Assembly: GCF_018860155.1 (NCBI RefSeq)
Contig: NZ_JAHKNI010000006.1
Location: 434,001-498,000, forward strand
Reading direction: 5' to 3'
Length of the DNA stretch: 64,000 nt
Source: Nocardia albiluteola
GTDB lineage: Bacteria > Actinomycetota > Actinomycetes > Mycobacteriales > Mycobacteriaceae
Below the pieces are notes generated by a model. The model saw only the letters and a program-made list of their open reading frames with translations, searched no databases and had not been told where the DNA came from. The position numbers were made by a program, and so were the translations under genes. Shown here one piece after another: positions 1 to 8,047 of this stretch; the stretch's first letter is position 1; the number at the start of each line of letters is the position of its first letter.

Positions 1-250
1 CGAAAGCAGAAGAGCTCGAGGGATCGTGCGAAGGTCCGACCGAAAGTCGCTCGTATCCACGCCCGCATTGTCGACCGGCGTCATGACCACCTGCACAAGC
101 TCTCGACCCGATTGATCAACGAAAACCAAGTTGTGGCGATCGAGGACTTGAATCTGCGGAACATGGTCCGCGATCACAGTGTGGCGCGTGCGATCGATGC
201 TGGAATACAAGGCGGACTGGTACGGGCGCACAGTGGTGGCGATCGACCGC
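1..250 (+). pseudogene. 3' remnant of an IS605/IS1341-type TnpB gene, frameshifted
   Basis: Frame 1 is open from the window edge and reads HARIVDRRHDHLHKLSTRL, then VAIEDLNLRNMV, which is the TnpB stretch around the second RuvC acidic residue (the E of IEDL). Just after the residues VARAID at about 195 the homology jumps to another frame, where MLEYKADWYGRTVVAIDR can be read up to about 250. The short segment normally found between these two blocks (the GWGEFR-like part) is missing. The zinc ribbon and the last catalytic Asp are absent, so the copy is dead. The 5' part lies outside the window. It is related to, but clearly distinct from, the intact TnpB at 51883. Confidence 0.8.
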
Positions 251-372
251 GGTTCTCGCCTGCGGAGATGGTGTGAGACCGCTCCGCAACCGACGTGGGA
301 AGGCAACCGGCCTGCCTGCCTGTACGGCGCGGGAACTTGCCGATTGCGGCCGGTGCGGTGACCGTGGAGGGT

Positions 373-1296
373 ATGGACGCGTTGCCCGAGGATCTGGAGG
401 CCCTGCTCGAGGAGTTCGGGCGGCATCTGCGGCTCGGGCGGAACAGGTCGGCGCACACCGCGCGGGCCTATGTGGCCGATGCGCGGTCGCTACTGGCGCA
501 CTTGTGTTCTCGGGCAGCGGATTCCGGGGTGGGGGAAATCGATGTGGCGTTGCTTCGGTCCTGGTTGGCCGAGCAGTCCGGATCCGGGGCGGCGCGCACG
601 ACCATGGCGCGGCGGGCTTCGGCGGCGCGCACCTTTACCGCCTGGCTGACCCACACCGGGCGGCTGGCCGTCGATCCCGGCCCGCGCCTGGGGTCGGCTC
701 GGGCACACCGGGTACTGCCCGCGGTACTGGGGCGCGAGCAGGCCGCCGCGGCGATGGATGCGGCGCAGTCGGGTGCGGCGCAACAGGATCCGATGGCTCT
801 GCGCGATCGGCTGATCGTGGAGCTGCTGTATGCCACCGGGATCCGGGTGAGCGAGCTGTGCGGGCTGGACATCGACGACATCGATTCGGAGCGCCGCCTG
901 GTCCGGGTGCTCGGCAAGGGCAACAAGGAACGCGCCGTCCCGTTCGGGGGACCCGCCGATGAGGCACTTCGGGACTGGCTGCGATCGGGCCGCCCGGACT
1001 TCGCGAATGCCGAATCGGGGCGGGCGCTGTTGCTCGGCCGCCGCGGTCGCCGGCTCGACCAGCGTCAGGCCAGAACCGTAGTGCACGAGGTAGTTTCGGC
1101 AATTCCCGGTGCGCCGGACATGGGTCCGCACGGGTTGCGCCACACTGCGGCGACACATCTGCTCGAGGGCGGGGCGGATCTGCGCATCGTGCAGGAACTG
1201 CTCGGTCATGCCAGCATGGCGACCACACAGCTCTACACCCACGTCTCCATCGAGCGCCTCAAGAAGGTCCACGACCAGGCCCATCCCCGAGCCTGA
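373..1296 (+). CDS. xerC: Tyrosine recombinase XerC
   Basis: Site-specific recombinase that with XerD resolves chromosome dimers at dif; cytoplasmic and DNA-binding. The 307-residue product has the usual family length. It has an N-terminal SAM-like core-binding domain (about 1-95) and a C-terminal catalytic domain with the full set of residues: R158 (in TGIRVSEL), K182 (GKGNKE), H253 and R256 (HGLRH), H279 (GHAS) and Y288 (LYTHV). Start: the ATG at 373 has GGAGG only 2 bp upstream, which is very close; an in-frame GTG at 358 or ATG at 295 would extend the protein by poorly conserved residues. XerC next to rpsB is the usual position in mycobacteria and relatives, so this is probably the housekeeping copy and not a phage integrase. 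Confidence 0.93.
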   Translation: MDALPEDLEALLEEFGRHLRLGRNRSAHTARAYVADARSLLAHLCSRAADSGVGEIDVALLRSWLAEQSGSGAARTTMARRASAARTFTAWLTHTGRLAVDPGPRLGSARAHRVLPAVLGREQAAAAMDAAQSGAAQQDPMALRDRLIVELLYATGIRVSELCGLDIDDIDSERRLVRVLGKGNKERAVPFGGPADEALRDWLRSGRPDFANAESGRALLLGRRGRRLDQRQARTVVHEVVSAIPGAPDMGPHGLRHTAATHLLEGGADLRIVQELLGHASMATTQLYTHVSIERLKKVHDQAHPRA

Positions 1297-1542
1297 GCGG
1301 AATCCACGGCCGAATGCGAGCGGCCGGCAGGGTGCGTGATCGTGGATGCCAGTCCGTCGGCGCCGGAGCCTGCACCCACTGCCGGATTCCGAGTGTGATG
1401 TGAACTGCGCCGATCCGCACGCTGGAAGTGCCTGGGCGGCTGGGCTTCTCGGCTGAGTGCGAGGACCGCCTGGGCGGCTTTGCATCTGCGCCGAGTATCG
1501 GACCACCGGAGGTCAGGAATTCTCCGCTGAGATGTCTGCCGG

Positions 1543-2076
1543 TCAGCTCGGCCGGATTGTATCGATGTATTTTCCGGCGATGTAGCGCTGCAGCAGCCGG
1601 GTGACCGGTCCGCCCAACCGGGCGTACCAGGCGCCTGGGCGAGAGAAGGCCGCGACCAGGCCGTAGACGGTATCAGTGGTCGCTTCGTACTCCACGGCGA
1701 ACAGTTCCTCGCCGATCTCGGGGTGGCCGGGCAGTGTGCCGTAGGCGAAGCCGCGGCGATCCGGTTCATTCAGCACATAGACGACGCGGCAGGGTGCGGT
1801 GATCGCGACGGGGCCGATGCCCAGGCGGACGGTCAGAGCCGTGCCCGGGGCCGCGGCCGGTGCGCTCGCGGAGTCGAAGATGCCGGTCCCGCGCTGCATC
1901 CGGTACGCCAGGATCTGCTCGGCGGCCGAGTCGAACAGGGGCCGGCCCGTGCCGATCGGCCGCCGCAGCCGGAACTGGTGATAGCCGGGCGGGAATTCAC
2001 CATTGGTGCAGCCGGTTTCGGAATAGGTGAAGGGCGGGACGTCGGGTTCGTGCGGCATGCGTCCATCCTGGCTCAC
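1543..2076 (-). CDS. DUF1990 family protein
   Basis: A 177-residue protein with the pattern of DUF1990: YHQFRLRRPIGTGRPLFDSA near the N terminus, an L-x(2)-YRMQRGTGIFD segment, then VLNEPDRRGFAYGTLPGHPE and EELFAVEY. The family is widespread in actinobacteria and plants and has no firmly established biochemical role. No signal peptide or membrane segment is seen. A second in-frame ATG six codons downstream (2058) is an equally good start. The gene is convergent with xerC across about 245 bp that contain only a short direct repeat (GCCTGGGCGGCT at about 1430 and 1467). It is not obviously in an operon. Confidence 0.8.
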   Translation of the reverse strand: MSQDGRMPHEPDVPPFTYSETGCTNGEFPPGYHQFRLRRPIGTGRPLFDSAAEQILAYRMQRGTGIFDSASAPAAAPGTALTVRLGIGPVAITAPCRVVYVLNEPDRRGFAYGTLPGHPEIGEELFAVEYEATTDTVYGLVAAFSRPGAWYARLGGPVTRLLQRYIAGKYIDTIRPS

Positions 2077-2295
2077 GCCGACGACGCAAGGTCACTGCTT
2101 CGGTCGTGGGCTCGCTCACGACCTCGACCGCAGGCGTAAGCGAGCCGGCCGACCGCCTTCTCGGGCGAGCCCACGCGAGGCCTCGTCGACGCGGGCCGGA
2201 AGTACCGCGCACCGACAGCGGGTACTTCGGAAGTTGCCGAACTAGTCTTCGTAGACATATCGCGAGCTATCGGTGATACTTCGTGTTATCGTCTA

Positions 2296-2314
2296 TTAGG
2301 TAACCCTAATATGG
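2296..2314. promoter_or_regulatory. IdeR/DtxR-like iron box
   Basis: The 19 bases starting TTAGGTAACCCTAA match the IdeR consensus (TTAGGTTAG-S-CTAACCTAA) at 12 of 19 positions, with a nearly perfect left half and a weaker right half. The site ends 10 bp before the TTG start of the siderophore-interacting protein and touches its Shine-Dalgarno, a good place for iron-dependent repression. Seen directly: sequence and position. Inferred: IdeR binding. Confidence 0.6.
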
Positions 2315-2323
2315 AGGTGTCCC

Positions 2324-3088
2324 TTGGCTCGTACCCGTTTCTCCTTCGTGGTCCGGCGCACCGAACGCCTGACCGACCATCTGATCCGGGTCCATCTGGG
2401 CGGCCCCGCGTTCTCGGCATTCCAGCCCAACGGCTTCACCGACGCCTATGTCAAGCTGCAATTTCCGGGGCCGGACGGCGAGACCACACGCACGTACACG
2501 GTCCGCTCGATCGATCCCGAGCTGGAGCAGATCGCGATCGATTTCGTCTACCACGGCGAGGAGGGTGTTGCGGGTCCCTGGGCCGCCGCCGCGAGGCCGG
2601 GCGATCCGCTGGAGCTCGCGGGCCCCGGTGGCGCCTACGCCCCCAGCTCCGACGCCGATTGGCATCTGCTGGCCGGTGACGAATCGGCGCTGCCCGCCAT
2701 CTCCGCCGCGTGTGCCGCGCTGCCGGAACTGGCGGTGGGCCGGGTCTTCGTCGAGGTCGCCGGTCCCTCGGACGAATTGGACTTCGCCCGCCCCGCCGGC
2801 GTGGAGCTCACCTGGGTGCATCGCGGTGATCGCGAGCCCGGCTCGGCGCTGGCCGAGGCGGTGCGCGCCGAGCCGTGGCGCGAGGGGCAGGTCCACGTCT
2901 TCGTTCATGGCGAGGCGCATGCCGTCATGCACAACCTGCGCCCGTACATCCGCAAGGAGCGCAACGTCCCGGCGGATCGTGCCTCGATCTCGGGCTATTG
3001 GCGCCGCGGGCGCACCGAGGAGACCTTCCGGCAGTGGAAGCGCGAGCTTGCCGAAAGCGAGGGTCAATCGGTCGGCGCACGCCGGTAG
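2324..3088 (+). CDS. Siderophore-interacting protein (FAD-dependent ferric-siderophore reductase)
   Basis: Cytoplasmic flavoprotein of the ViuB/SIP family that reduces ferric siderophore and releases Fe(II). The 254 residues comprise an FAD-binding beta barrel (about 1-110) with the flavin motif RTYTVRSID near residue 60, followed by a C-terminal SIP NAD(P)H-binding domain containing LLAGDESALPAI and FVHGEAHAV. The chosen start is TTG at 2324, 6 bp after GGAGG (2314-2317 region); no better ATG is in frame. The IdeR-like box immediately upstream (2296-2314) supports iron-repressed expression. No siderophore transporter or synthase gene is adjacent, so the siderophore served is unknown. Confidence 0.92.
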   Translation: MARTRFSFVVRRTERLTDHLIRVHLGGPAFSAFQPNGFTDAYVKLQFPGPDGETTRTYTVRSIDPELEQIAIDFVYHGEEGVAGPWAAAARPGDPLELAGPGGAYAPSSDADWHLLAGDESALPAISAACAALPELAVGRVFVEVAGPSDELDFARPAGVELTWVHRGDREPGSALAEAVRAEPWREGQVHVFVHGEAHAVMHNLRPYIRKERNVPADRASISGYWRRGRTEETFRQWKRELAESEGQSVGARR

Positions 3089-3171
3089 CCGCTGGGAGAA
3101 CGCGCGGCGTCCATCCGGGAATGATTGCAGCACAGAGGCTTTCGGCAATCGGTGTAGGGCGCCCGGGTTCG

Positions 3172-3741
3172 TCACCCGTCCGGCCGCACTGGTTTGAGTC
3201 GTAGCGGCGCGAAGTGGATGAGGCCGAGTGGATCGAGATACTCCCGCCCGCGCCGCAGCCCCCAGTGCAGACAGGCTGTGCTGCAGCCGGGATGTCCCGG
3301 TTCCAGCGCGCCGAGCACCTCGCCGCGAACCACCCTGTGCCCCACTGGAACCGACGCCCGCACGGGCTCATATGTGGTGCGCAGCCCGCCGGGGTGATCG
3401 ACCGATACCACCGGTTTTCCGGCGACCTCACCCTCGAACGCCACCACGCCGTTCCCGGACGCCAGGACCGGCTGCCTCGCGACGCCGCCGAGATCGACTC
3501 CCCGATGCCCGGGCAGCCAATCGTGCGGGGGTATGTCGAACCGCCGCACAACCGGCGGCCGCGGCCGCAGTGGCCACCCGAAACCTCCAGGGTGCGGGCG
3601 GGTCGGTTCGTCGTATCGGCGCGTGACCGGCTGGCGCACGTCCGGCGGCCGGTGGAGGCCGCCCGTACTCGTATCGGCGTGCGTCGCGGACAGGACCGGA
3701 ATCAGCAGCCAGCCGAAGACGATTGCGGTGATCCGATGCAG
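3172..3741 (-). CDS. Secreted M23-family (LytM-like) peptidase, degenerate metal site
   Basis: The N terminus HRITAIVFGWLLIPVLSATH is a signal peptide, followed by a Pro/Arg-rich spacer and an M23 domain: HRGVDLGG supplies the H-x3-D zinc pair, and VASGNGVVAFEGEVAGK and VDHPGGLRTTYEPV are standard lysostaphin-fold strands. The second motif reads CLHWGL, with Cys in place of the first His of HxH, as in many actinobacterial members that may act as scaffolds or activators. The reading frame stays open far upstream, but the extra residues are Arg/His/Gly-rich and not protein-like. The best start is CTG at 3741, with GGAG 5 bp before it; this is unusual and uncertain. Divergence from rpsB matches the position of the mycobacterial M23 homologue. 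Confidence 0.75.
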   Translation of the reverse strand: MHRITAIVFGWLLIPVLSATHADTSTGGLHRPPDVRQPVTRRYDEPTRPHPGGFGWPLRPRPPVVRRFDIPPHDWLPGHRGVDLGGVARQPVLASGNGVVAFEGEVAGKPVVSVDHPGGLRTTYEPVRASVPVGHRVVRGEVLGALEPGHPGCSTACLHWGLRRGREYLDPLGLIHFAPLRLKPVRPDG

Positions 3742-4470
3742 TCGGCTCCGGCGAGTCTGCGCACGGTGGCGGCCGCGGCGGGGACCATGCCCGGGGGCAT
3801 GCGAACGGTGCGGATTTCGCCCTGGGCCGTATGTGCGGGGGCGCGGATGGCGCGGCTCGCCGTCACGGCTGTTTTCTCCGGACTGCGATCGGTATCGGAT
3901 GCGGAGGGGGCCGCGTCCGCCGGTCCCGTGAGCGAGTGTGCGCTCGCGGTGGTCGAGACCACGGTCGGCAGGATGCGAGCAATCCCGCATCGGCCGCTGT
4001 CTCCGATCGGTATGCGTGCATCCGGGCAGACCGTGGTGTCTGTTGCCGATCGCACCGCCGTCGGCGGGGAGCGGATGGTGCCGGATAGGCCAGTTTCCGT
4101 GCTCGGTGTGGGTACGGACGCGCACCTCGTGCCGCCGGATGCGGCTACCAGAACCTGTGCGGTATCGATCGGGTACGGCGCAATGGCGACCGTGGTCGAA
4201 TCGGACGAGGCCGAGTTCGTGGTAGCTGCGAGCGGGGCGTTGTTCACTCCTGAACGAGCCGTACGCCGGGCACGCGCGGTGGTGTCCGCGATCGGCCCGG
4301 TGGCGTGCTCGCCTCGTGCTGAGTGCGTTCATGTCCACACCGTGCATCGCGTATTCGTGTCGCGAAAGGCCCTCTTCGGCGAGTGTGGACAACTCCCGGG
4401 ATGTGAATAAATCGTGCTTCCCATCTCCTGGGGTTAACAGTCCCGCAGCACCCCGTTTAGGACTTCCGGC
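3742..4470. other. Long divergent interval between the M23 gene and rpsB, no confident gene
   Basis: About 0.9 kb separates the M23 gene from rpsB. Reading frames stay open on both strands: plus strand to a TAA at 4410, and minus strand with ATG at 4247. Neither translation has a recognisable domain, signal peptide or good ribosome-binding site, and the compositions (Thr/Ser/Ala-rich on minus, Val/Arg/Ala-rich on plus) are what open GC-rich DNA gives by chance. I therefore call no gene, but a lineage-specific low-complexity protein cannot be excluded. Confidence 0.4.
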
Positions 4471-4474
4471 CGCG

Positions 4475-4637
4475 GGCTCGTAGACTGATTCCGCGGTTCG
4501 CTCATCGCGGACCGACTTCGCGCGTCCAGCGCAAGAGCCGTCGGCTGGTCCCCTTATCGGGGTCCGGCGGCCGTGGACGCCAGGGCAGGGGTCGCCGATC
4601 CCTGTGGCAACCAGCAACGAAAGAGGGATACGCAGCT
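4475..4637 (+). promoter_or_regulatory. Promoter and structured leader of rpsB
   Basis: A TAGACT box near 4482 could serve as a -10. The following leader of about 150 nt holds a hairpin with a CCCC/GGGG stem (4550-4553 and 4559-4562) inside a longer GC-rich fold. The Shine-Dalgarno GAGGG lies about 8 bp before the rpsB ATG. Ribosomal protein S2 operons are often autoregulated through the leader; whether that applies here is inference. Confidence 0.4.
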
Positions 4638-5474
4638 ATGGCTGTCGTAACAATGAAGCAGCTGCTCGACAGCGGCGCGCACTTCGGTCACCAGACCCGC
4701 CGGTGGAACCCGAAGATGAAGCGTTTCATCTTCACCGACCGCAACGGCATCTACATCATCGACCTGCAGCAGACCCTGACGTACATCGACAAGGCGTACG
4801 AATTCGTCAAGGAGACCGTCGCCCACGGCGGCACCGTGCTGTTCGTCGGCACCAAGAAGCAGGCGCAGGAGTCCATCGCCGCCGAGGCCACTCGCGTCGG
4901 CATGCCGTATGTGAACCAGCGCTGGCTCGGTGGCATGCTCACCAACTTCTCGACCGTCCACAAGCGGCTGCAGCGCCTGAAGGAGCTGGAGTCGATGGAG
5001 CAGACCGGCGGTTTCGAGGGTCGCACCAAGAAGGAAATCCTCATGCTGACGCGTGAGAAGAACAAGCTGGAGCGCACCCTCGGTGGCATCCGGGACATGG
5101 CCAAGGTCCCCTCCGCCATCTGGGTCGTCGACACCAACAAGGAGCACATCGCCGTCGGCGAGGCTCGCAAGCTGAACATCCCGGTCATCGCGATCCTGGA
5201 CACCAACTGCGACCCCGACCTGGTCGATTACCCGATCCCGGGCAACGACGACGCGATCCGCTCGGCCGCGCTGCTGACCAAGGTTGTCGCCTCCGCCGTC
5301 GCCGAGGGCGTGCAGGCTCGTGCCTCGCGTGCCGGTGGCGACTCGAAGCCGGAGGCCGGTGCCGCGGGCGAGCCGCTCGCCGAGTGGGAGCAGGAACTGC
5401 TGGCTCAGGCCACTCCGGCCGCCGACGAGGCCGCCGAAGTTCCGGCCGCCGAGCCCGCGGCCGCCGAGAGCTAG
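4638..5474 (+). CDS. rpsB: 30S ribosomal protein S2
   Basis: Small-subunit protein uS2. The 278-residue product starts MAVVTMKQLLDSGAHFGHQT and contains the family signatures FTDRNGIYIIDLQQTL, FVGTKKQAQE, QRWLGGMLTNF and DTNCDPDLVDYPIPGNDDA. The C-terminal 45 residues form an Ala/Glu/Pro-rich tail typical of actinobacterial S2 and absent from E. coli. The start is fixed by GAGGG at about 8 bp. It is followed after 106 bp by tsf, the nearly universal gene pair, so the two are probably cotranscribed. Confidence 0.99.
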   Translation: MAVVTMKQLLDSGAHFGHQTRRWNPKMKRFIFTDRNGIYIIDLQQTLTYIDKAYEFVKETVAHGGTVLFVGTKKQAQESIAAEATRVGMPYVNQRWLGGMLTNFSTVHKRLQRLKELESMEQTGGFEGRTKKEILMLTREKNKLERTLGGIRDMAKVPSAIWVVDTNKEHIAVGEARKLNIPVIAILDTNCDPDLVDYPIPGNDDAIRSAALLTKVVASAVAEGVQARASRAGGDSKPEAGAAGEPLAEWEQELLAQATPAADEAAEVPAAEPAAAES

Positions 5475-5580
5475 AAACTCCGCTCGGAACTTCACCGTGC
5501 CGACCCTTCCTGTTCGGAAGCGGTCGGCATGGTGGCGCTAGAGACCTGACACCCACTCCCACCGAAGGAGGCTCGCCAGG

Positions 5581-6405
5581 ATGGCGAACTACACCGCCGC
5601 TGACGTCAAGCGGCTCCGCGAGCTCACCGGCTCCGGCATGATGGACTGCAAGAAGGCTCTGGAGGAGAACGCCGGCGACTTCGACAAGGCCGTCGAGTTC
5701 CTGCGCATCAAGGGCGCCAAGGACGTCGGCAAGCGCGCCGAGCGCTCCACCGCCGAGGGCCTGGTCGCCGCGCAGGACGGCGTCATGATCGAGATCAACT
5801 CCGAGACCGACTTCGTCGCCAAGAACGCGGAGTTCCAGGAGCTGGCCGCCGGCGTCCTCGCCGCCGCCGCCAAGTCGCGCCCGGCCGACCTGGATGCGTT
5901 GAAGACCGTCGACCTGGGTGGCAAGACCGCCGACCAGGCCGTGCAGGAGCTGGCCGCCAGGATCGGCGAGAAGCTCGAGCTGCGCCGCGTCGTGTCCTTC
6001 GAGGGCCCGGTCGCGACCTACCTGCACAAGCGCGCCACCGACCTGCCGCCCGCCGTCGGCGTGCTGGTCGAGTACAAGGGCGAGGGTGAGGGCGCCGCCG
6101 AGGCCGCTCGCGCCGCCGGCATGCAGGTCGCCGCGCTCAAGGCCAAGTACCTCACCCGTGAGGACGTCCCGGCCGAGCTCGTCGCCAAGGAGCGCGAGAT
6201 CGCCGAGGCGACCGCCAAGGAGGAGGGCAAGCCGGAGGCCGCCCTGCCGAAGATCGTCGAGGGTCGCGTCAACGGCTTCTACAAGGACGTCGTCCTGCTG
6301 GAGCAGCCGTCGGTCACCGACAACAAGAAGACCGTCAAGGCGCTGCTGGACGAGGCCGGTGTCACCGTGACCCGTTTCGCGCGCTTCGAGGTCGGCCAGG
6401 CGTAA
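5581..6405 (+). CDS. tsf: Elongation factor Ts
   Basis: Guanine nucleotide exchange factor for EF-Tu. The 274 residues start with the UBA-like N-terminal domain (MANYTAADVKRLRELTGSGM, MDCKKAL), then the core motif INSETDFVAKN that contacts EF-Tu, and the coiled-coil / second core half ending VTRFARFEVGQA. The length matches mycobacterial EF-Ts. A strong Shine-Dalgarno GAAGGAGG precedes the ATG. It follows rpsB and is closed by a hairpin terminator at 6430-6460. Confidence 0.99.
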   Translation: MANYTAADVKRLRELTGSGMMDCKKALEENAGDFDKAVEFLRIKGAKDVGKRAERSTAEGLVAAQDGVMIEINSETDFVAKNAEFQELAAGVLAAAAKSRPADLDALKTVDLGGKTADQAVQELAARIGEKLELRRVVSFEGPVATYLHKRATDLPPAVGVLVEYKGEGEGAAEAARAAGMQVAALKAKYLTREDVPAELVAKEREIAEATAKEEGKPEAALPKIVEGRVNGFYKDVVLLEQPSVTDNKKTVKALLDEAGVTVTRFARFEVGQA

Positions 6406-6429
6406 GCTCGCCCAAGATCGAGTCGATGG

Positions 6430-6460
6430 GCCCCTTGCGCACAGGATCTGCGTGAGGGGC
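6430..6460 (+). terminator. Hairpin terminator after rpsB-tsf
   Basis: A 12-bp stem pairs 6430-6441 (GCCCCTTGCGCA) with 6449-6460 (TGCGTGAGGGGC), including two G-T wobbles, around a 7-nt loop. There is no long T run, which is common in actinobacteria. It lies 25 bp after the tsf stop and separates rpsB-tsf from pyrH. Confidence 0.7.
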
Positions 6461-6652
6461 TCATTGGCACTTGTGGCATTGTTCTATGCCAACACGACAA
6501 CTGATTTCGTAAGCACATGGGTAACTCACCGGGGACGGGCCCACCTTGAGCGGGCCGTCATCCGCCGGCCCGACGACCAAGTCTCGTGGCAAGCAGCGGC
6601 ACGCTGAAGTCGCGGGGAGGCGGGGGAGTTCCTCCCGAGGAGAAGGAGACCG

Positions 6653-7381
6653 ATGTCCGACCCGGAACCGGCCCGTAAGGGTTATCGCCGAGTACTTCTG
6701 AAACTGGGCGGGGAGATGTTCGGCGGCGGCAATGTCGGGCTCGACCCGGATGTCGTGCAGACCGTAGCCGAGCAGATCGCGGAGGTGGTCGCGACCGGCG
6801 TGCAGGTGGCGGTGGTGATCGGCGGTGGCAACTTCTTCCGCGGCGCCGAGCTCGAGGATCGCGGCATGGAGCGCGCCCGCTCGGACTACATGGGCATGCT
6901 CGGCACCGTGATGAACAGCCTTGCGCTGCAGGACTTTCTGCAGAAGCAGGGCGTCGACACCCGGGTGCAGACGGCGATCACGATGGGCCAGGTCGCCGAG
7001 CCCTACATCCCGCTGCGGGCCAAGCGGCACCTCGAGAAGGGCCGGGTGGTCATCTTCGGCGCCGGCATGGGCATGCCCTACTTCTCCACCGACACCACCG
7101 CGGCCCAGCGCGCTCTGGAGATCGGCGCCGAGGTGGTCCTGATGGCCAAGGCGGTCGACGGCGTGTTCACCGCCGACCCGCGGGTGGATGCCGAGGCCAC
7201 CATGTTCTCCGAGATCACCCACAAAGAGGTGATCGAGCAGGGACTCAAGGTCGCCGATGCCACCGCCTTCAGCCTTTGTATGGACAACCAGATGCCGATT
7301 CTGGTGTTCAATCTTCTGACGAAGGGAAATATTGCCCGAGCGGTGGCTGGTGAGAAGATCGGCACACTGGTGCGGTCCTGA
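6653..7381 (+). CDS. pyrH: Uridylate kinase (UMP kinase)
   Basis: Phosphorylates UMP to UDP in pyrimidine nucleotide synthesis; an amino-acid-kinase-fold hexamer in the cytoplasm. The 242 residues show RVLLKLGGEMFGG (phosphate-binding Lys and Gly loop), VVIGGGNFFRG, GMLGTVMNSLALQD, FGAGMGMPYFSTDT and VDGVFTADPR, all family signatures. The length is normal. The ATG at 6653 follows GGAGAAGGAGA. A 190-bp gap with a terminator separates it from tsf, so it probably has its own promoter, and it is followed by frr after 69 bp. Confidence 0.98.
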   Translation: MSDPEPARKGYRRVLLKLGGEMFGGGNVGLDPDVVQTVAEQIAEVVATGVQVAVVIGGGNFFRGAELEDRGMERARSDYMGMLGTVMNSLALQDFLQKQGVDTRVQTAITMGQVAEPYIPLRAKRHLEKGRVVIFGAGMGMPYFSTDTTAAQRALEIGAEVVLMAKAVDGVFTADPRVDAEATMFSEITHKEVIEQGLKVADATAFSLCMDNQMPILVFNLLTKGNIARAVAGEKIGTLVRS

Positions 7382-7450
7382 AATCGCCGGGGCGGTGCGT
7401 CTCGATGGATCCTGGAACCGACAACGACGAACGCTGTGGAGGAAACGGCC

Positions 7451-8008
7451 GTGATTGAAGAAGCACTCTTCGACGCCGAGGAGAAAATGGAAAAGGCCGT
7501 CTCGGTGGCGAAGGACGATCTCGGATCCATTCGCACTGGCCGGGCGAACCCGAGCATGTTCAGCCGGGTCGTCGTCGAGTACTACGGCACCATGACGCCG
7601 ATCACCCAGCTGGCCGGCATCACCGTGCCCGAGCCGCGGATGCTTGTCATCAAGCCCTACGAGCAGGCGCAACTGGTGGCCATCGAGACCGCGATCCGCA
7701 ACTCGGATCTGGGCGTGAACCCGTCGAACAACGGCGACATCATCCGGGTGAACATTCCACAGCTCACCGAGGAGCGTCGCCGCGAGATGGTCAAACAGGC
7801 CAAGTCCAAGGGCGAGGACGCCAAGATCGCCATCCGTAACGTGCGGCGCAAGGCGATGGAGGAGCTGAACCGAATCCAGAAGGACGGCGAGGCCGGCGAG
7901 GACGAGGTGGGTCGCGCGGAGAAGGAACTGGACAAGACCACCGGCAAATACGTCGGGCAGATCGATGAGCTGGTCAAGCACAAGGAATCGGAACTGCTCG
8001 AGGTCTGA
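7451..8008 (+). CDS. frr: Ribosome recycling factor
   Basis: Releases ribosomes from mRNA after termination, together with EF-G. The 185 residues start MIEEALFDAEEKMEKAV, almost as in the mycobacterial protein, and contain IRTGRANPSMF, VIKPYE, NSDLGVNPSNNGD, the hinge IPQLTEERRREMVK and the C-terminal helix ending HKESELLEV. Start choice: GTG at 7451 with GGAGGAAA 6-7 bp upstream; an in-frame GTG at 7436 lies inside that Shine-Dalgarno region and is less likely. It lies between pyrH and cdsA, the usual order. Confidence 0.98.
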   Translation: MIEEALFDAEEKMEKAVSVAKDDLGSIRTGRANPSMFSRVVVEYYGTMTPITQLAGITVPEPRMLVIKPYEQAQLVAIETAIRNSDLGVNPSNNGDIIRVNIPQLTEERRREMVKQAKSKGEDAKIAIRNVRRKAMEELNRIQKDGEAGEDEVGRAEKELDKTTGKYVGQIDELVKHKESELLEV

Positions 8009-8047
8009 CAGGCCCGGCAACGAGTGCCTGCCCGGGGTGGGGACGGA

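Noticed and set aside
373..1296. Integrase of a mobile element, because a TnpB relic lies next to it
   Set aside because: The position next to rpsB and the sequence style are those of housekeeping XerC, and no att-like repeat was seen.
3702..4245. A 181-codon minus-strand frame starting at ATG 4247
   Set aside because: Thr/Ser/Ala-rich with no domain, signal or ribosome-binding site, and the M23 gene uses a different frame in the overlapping part.
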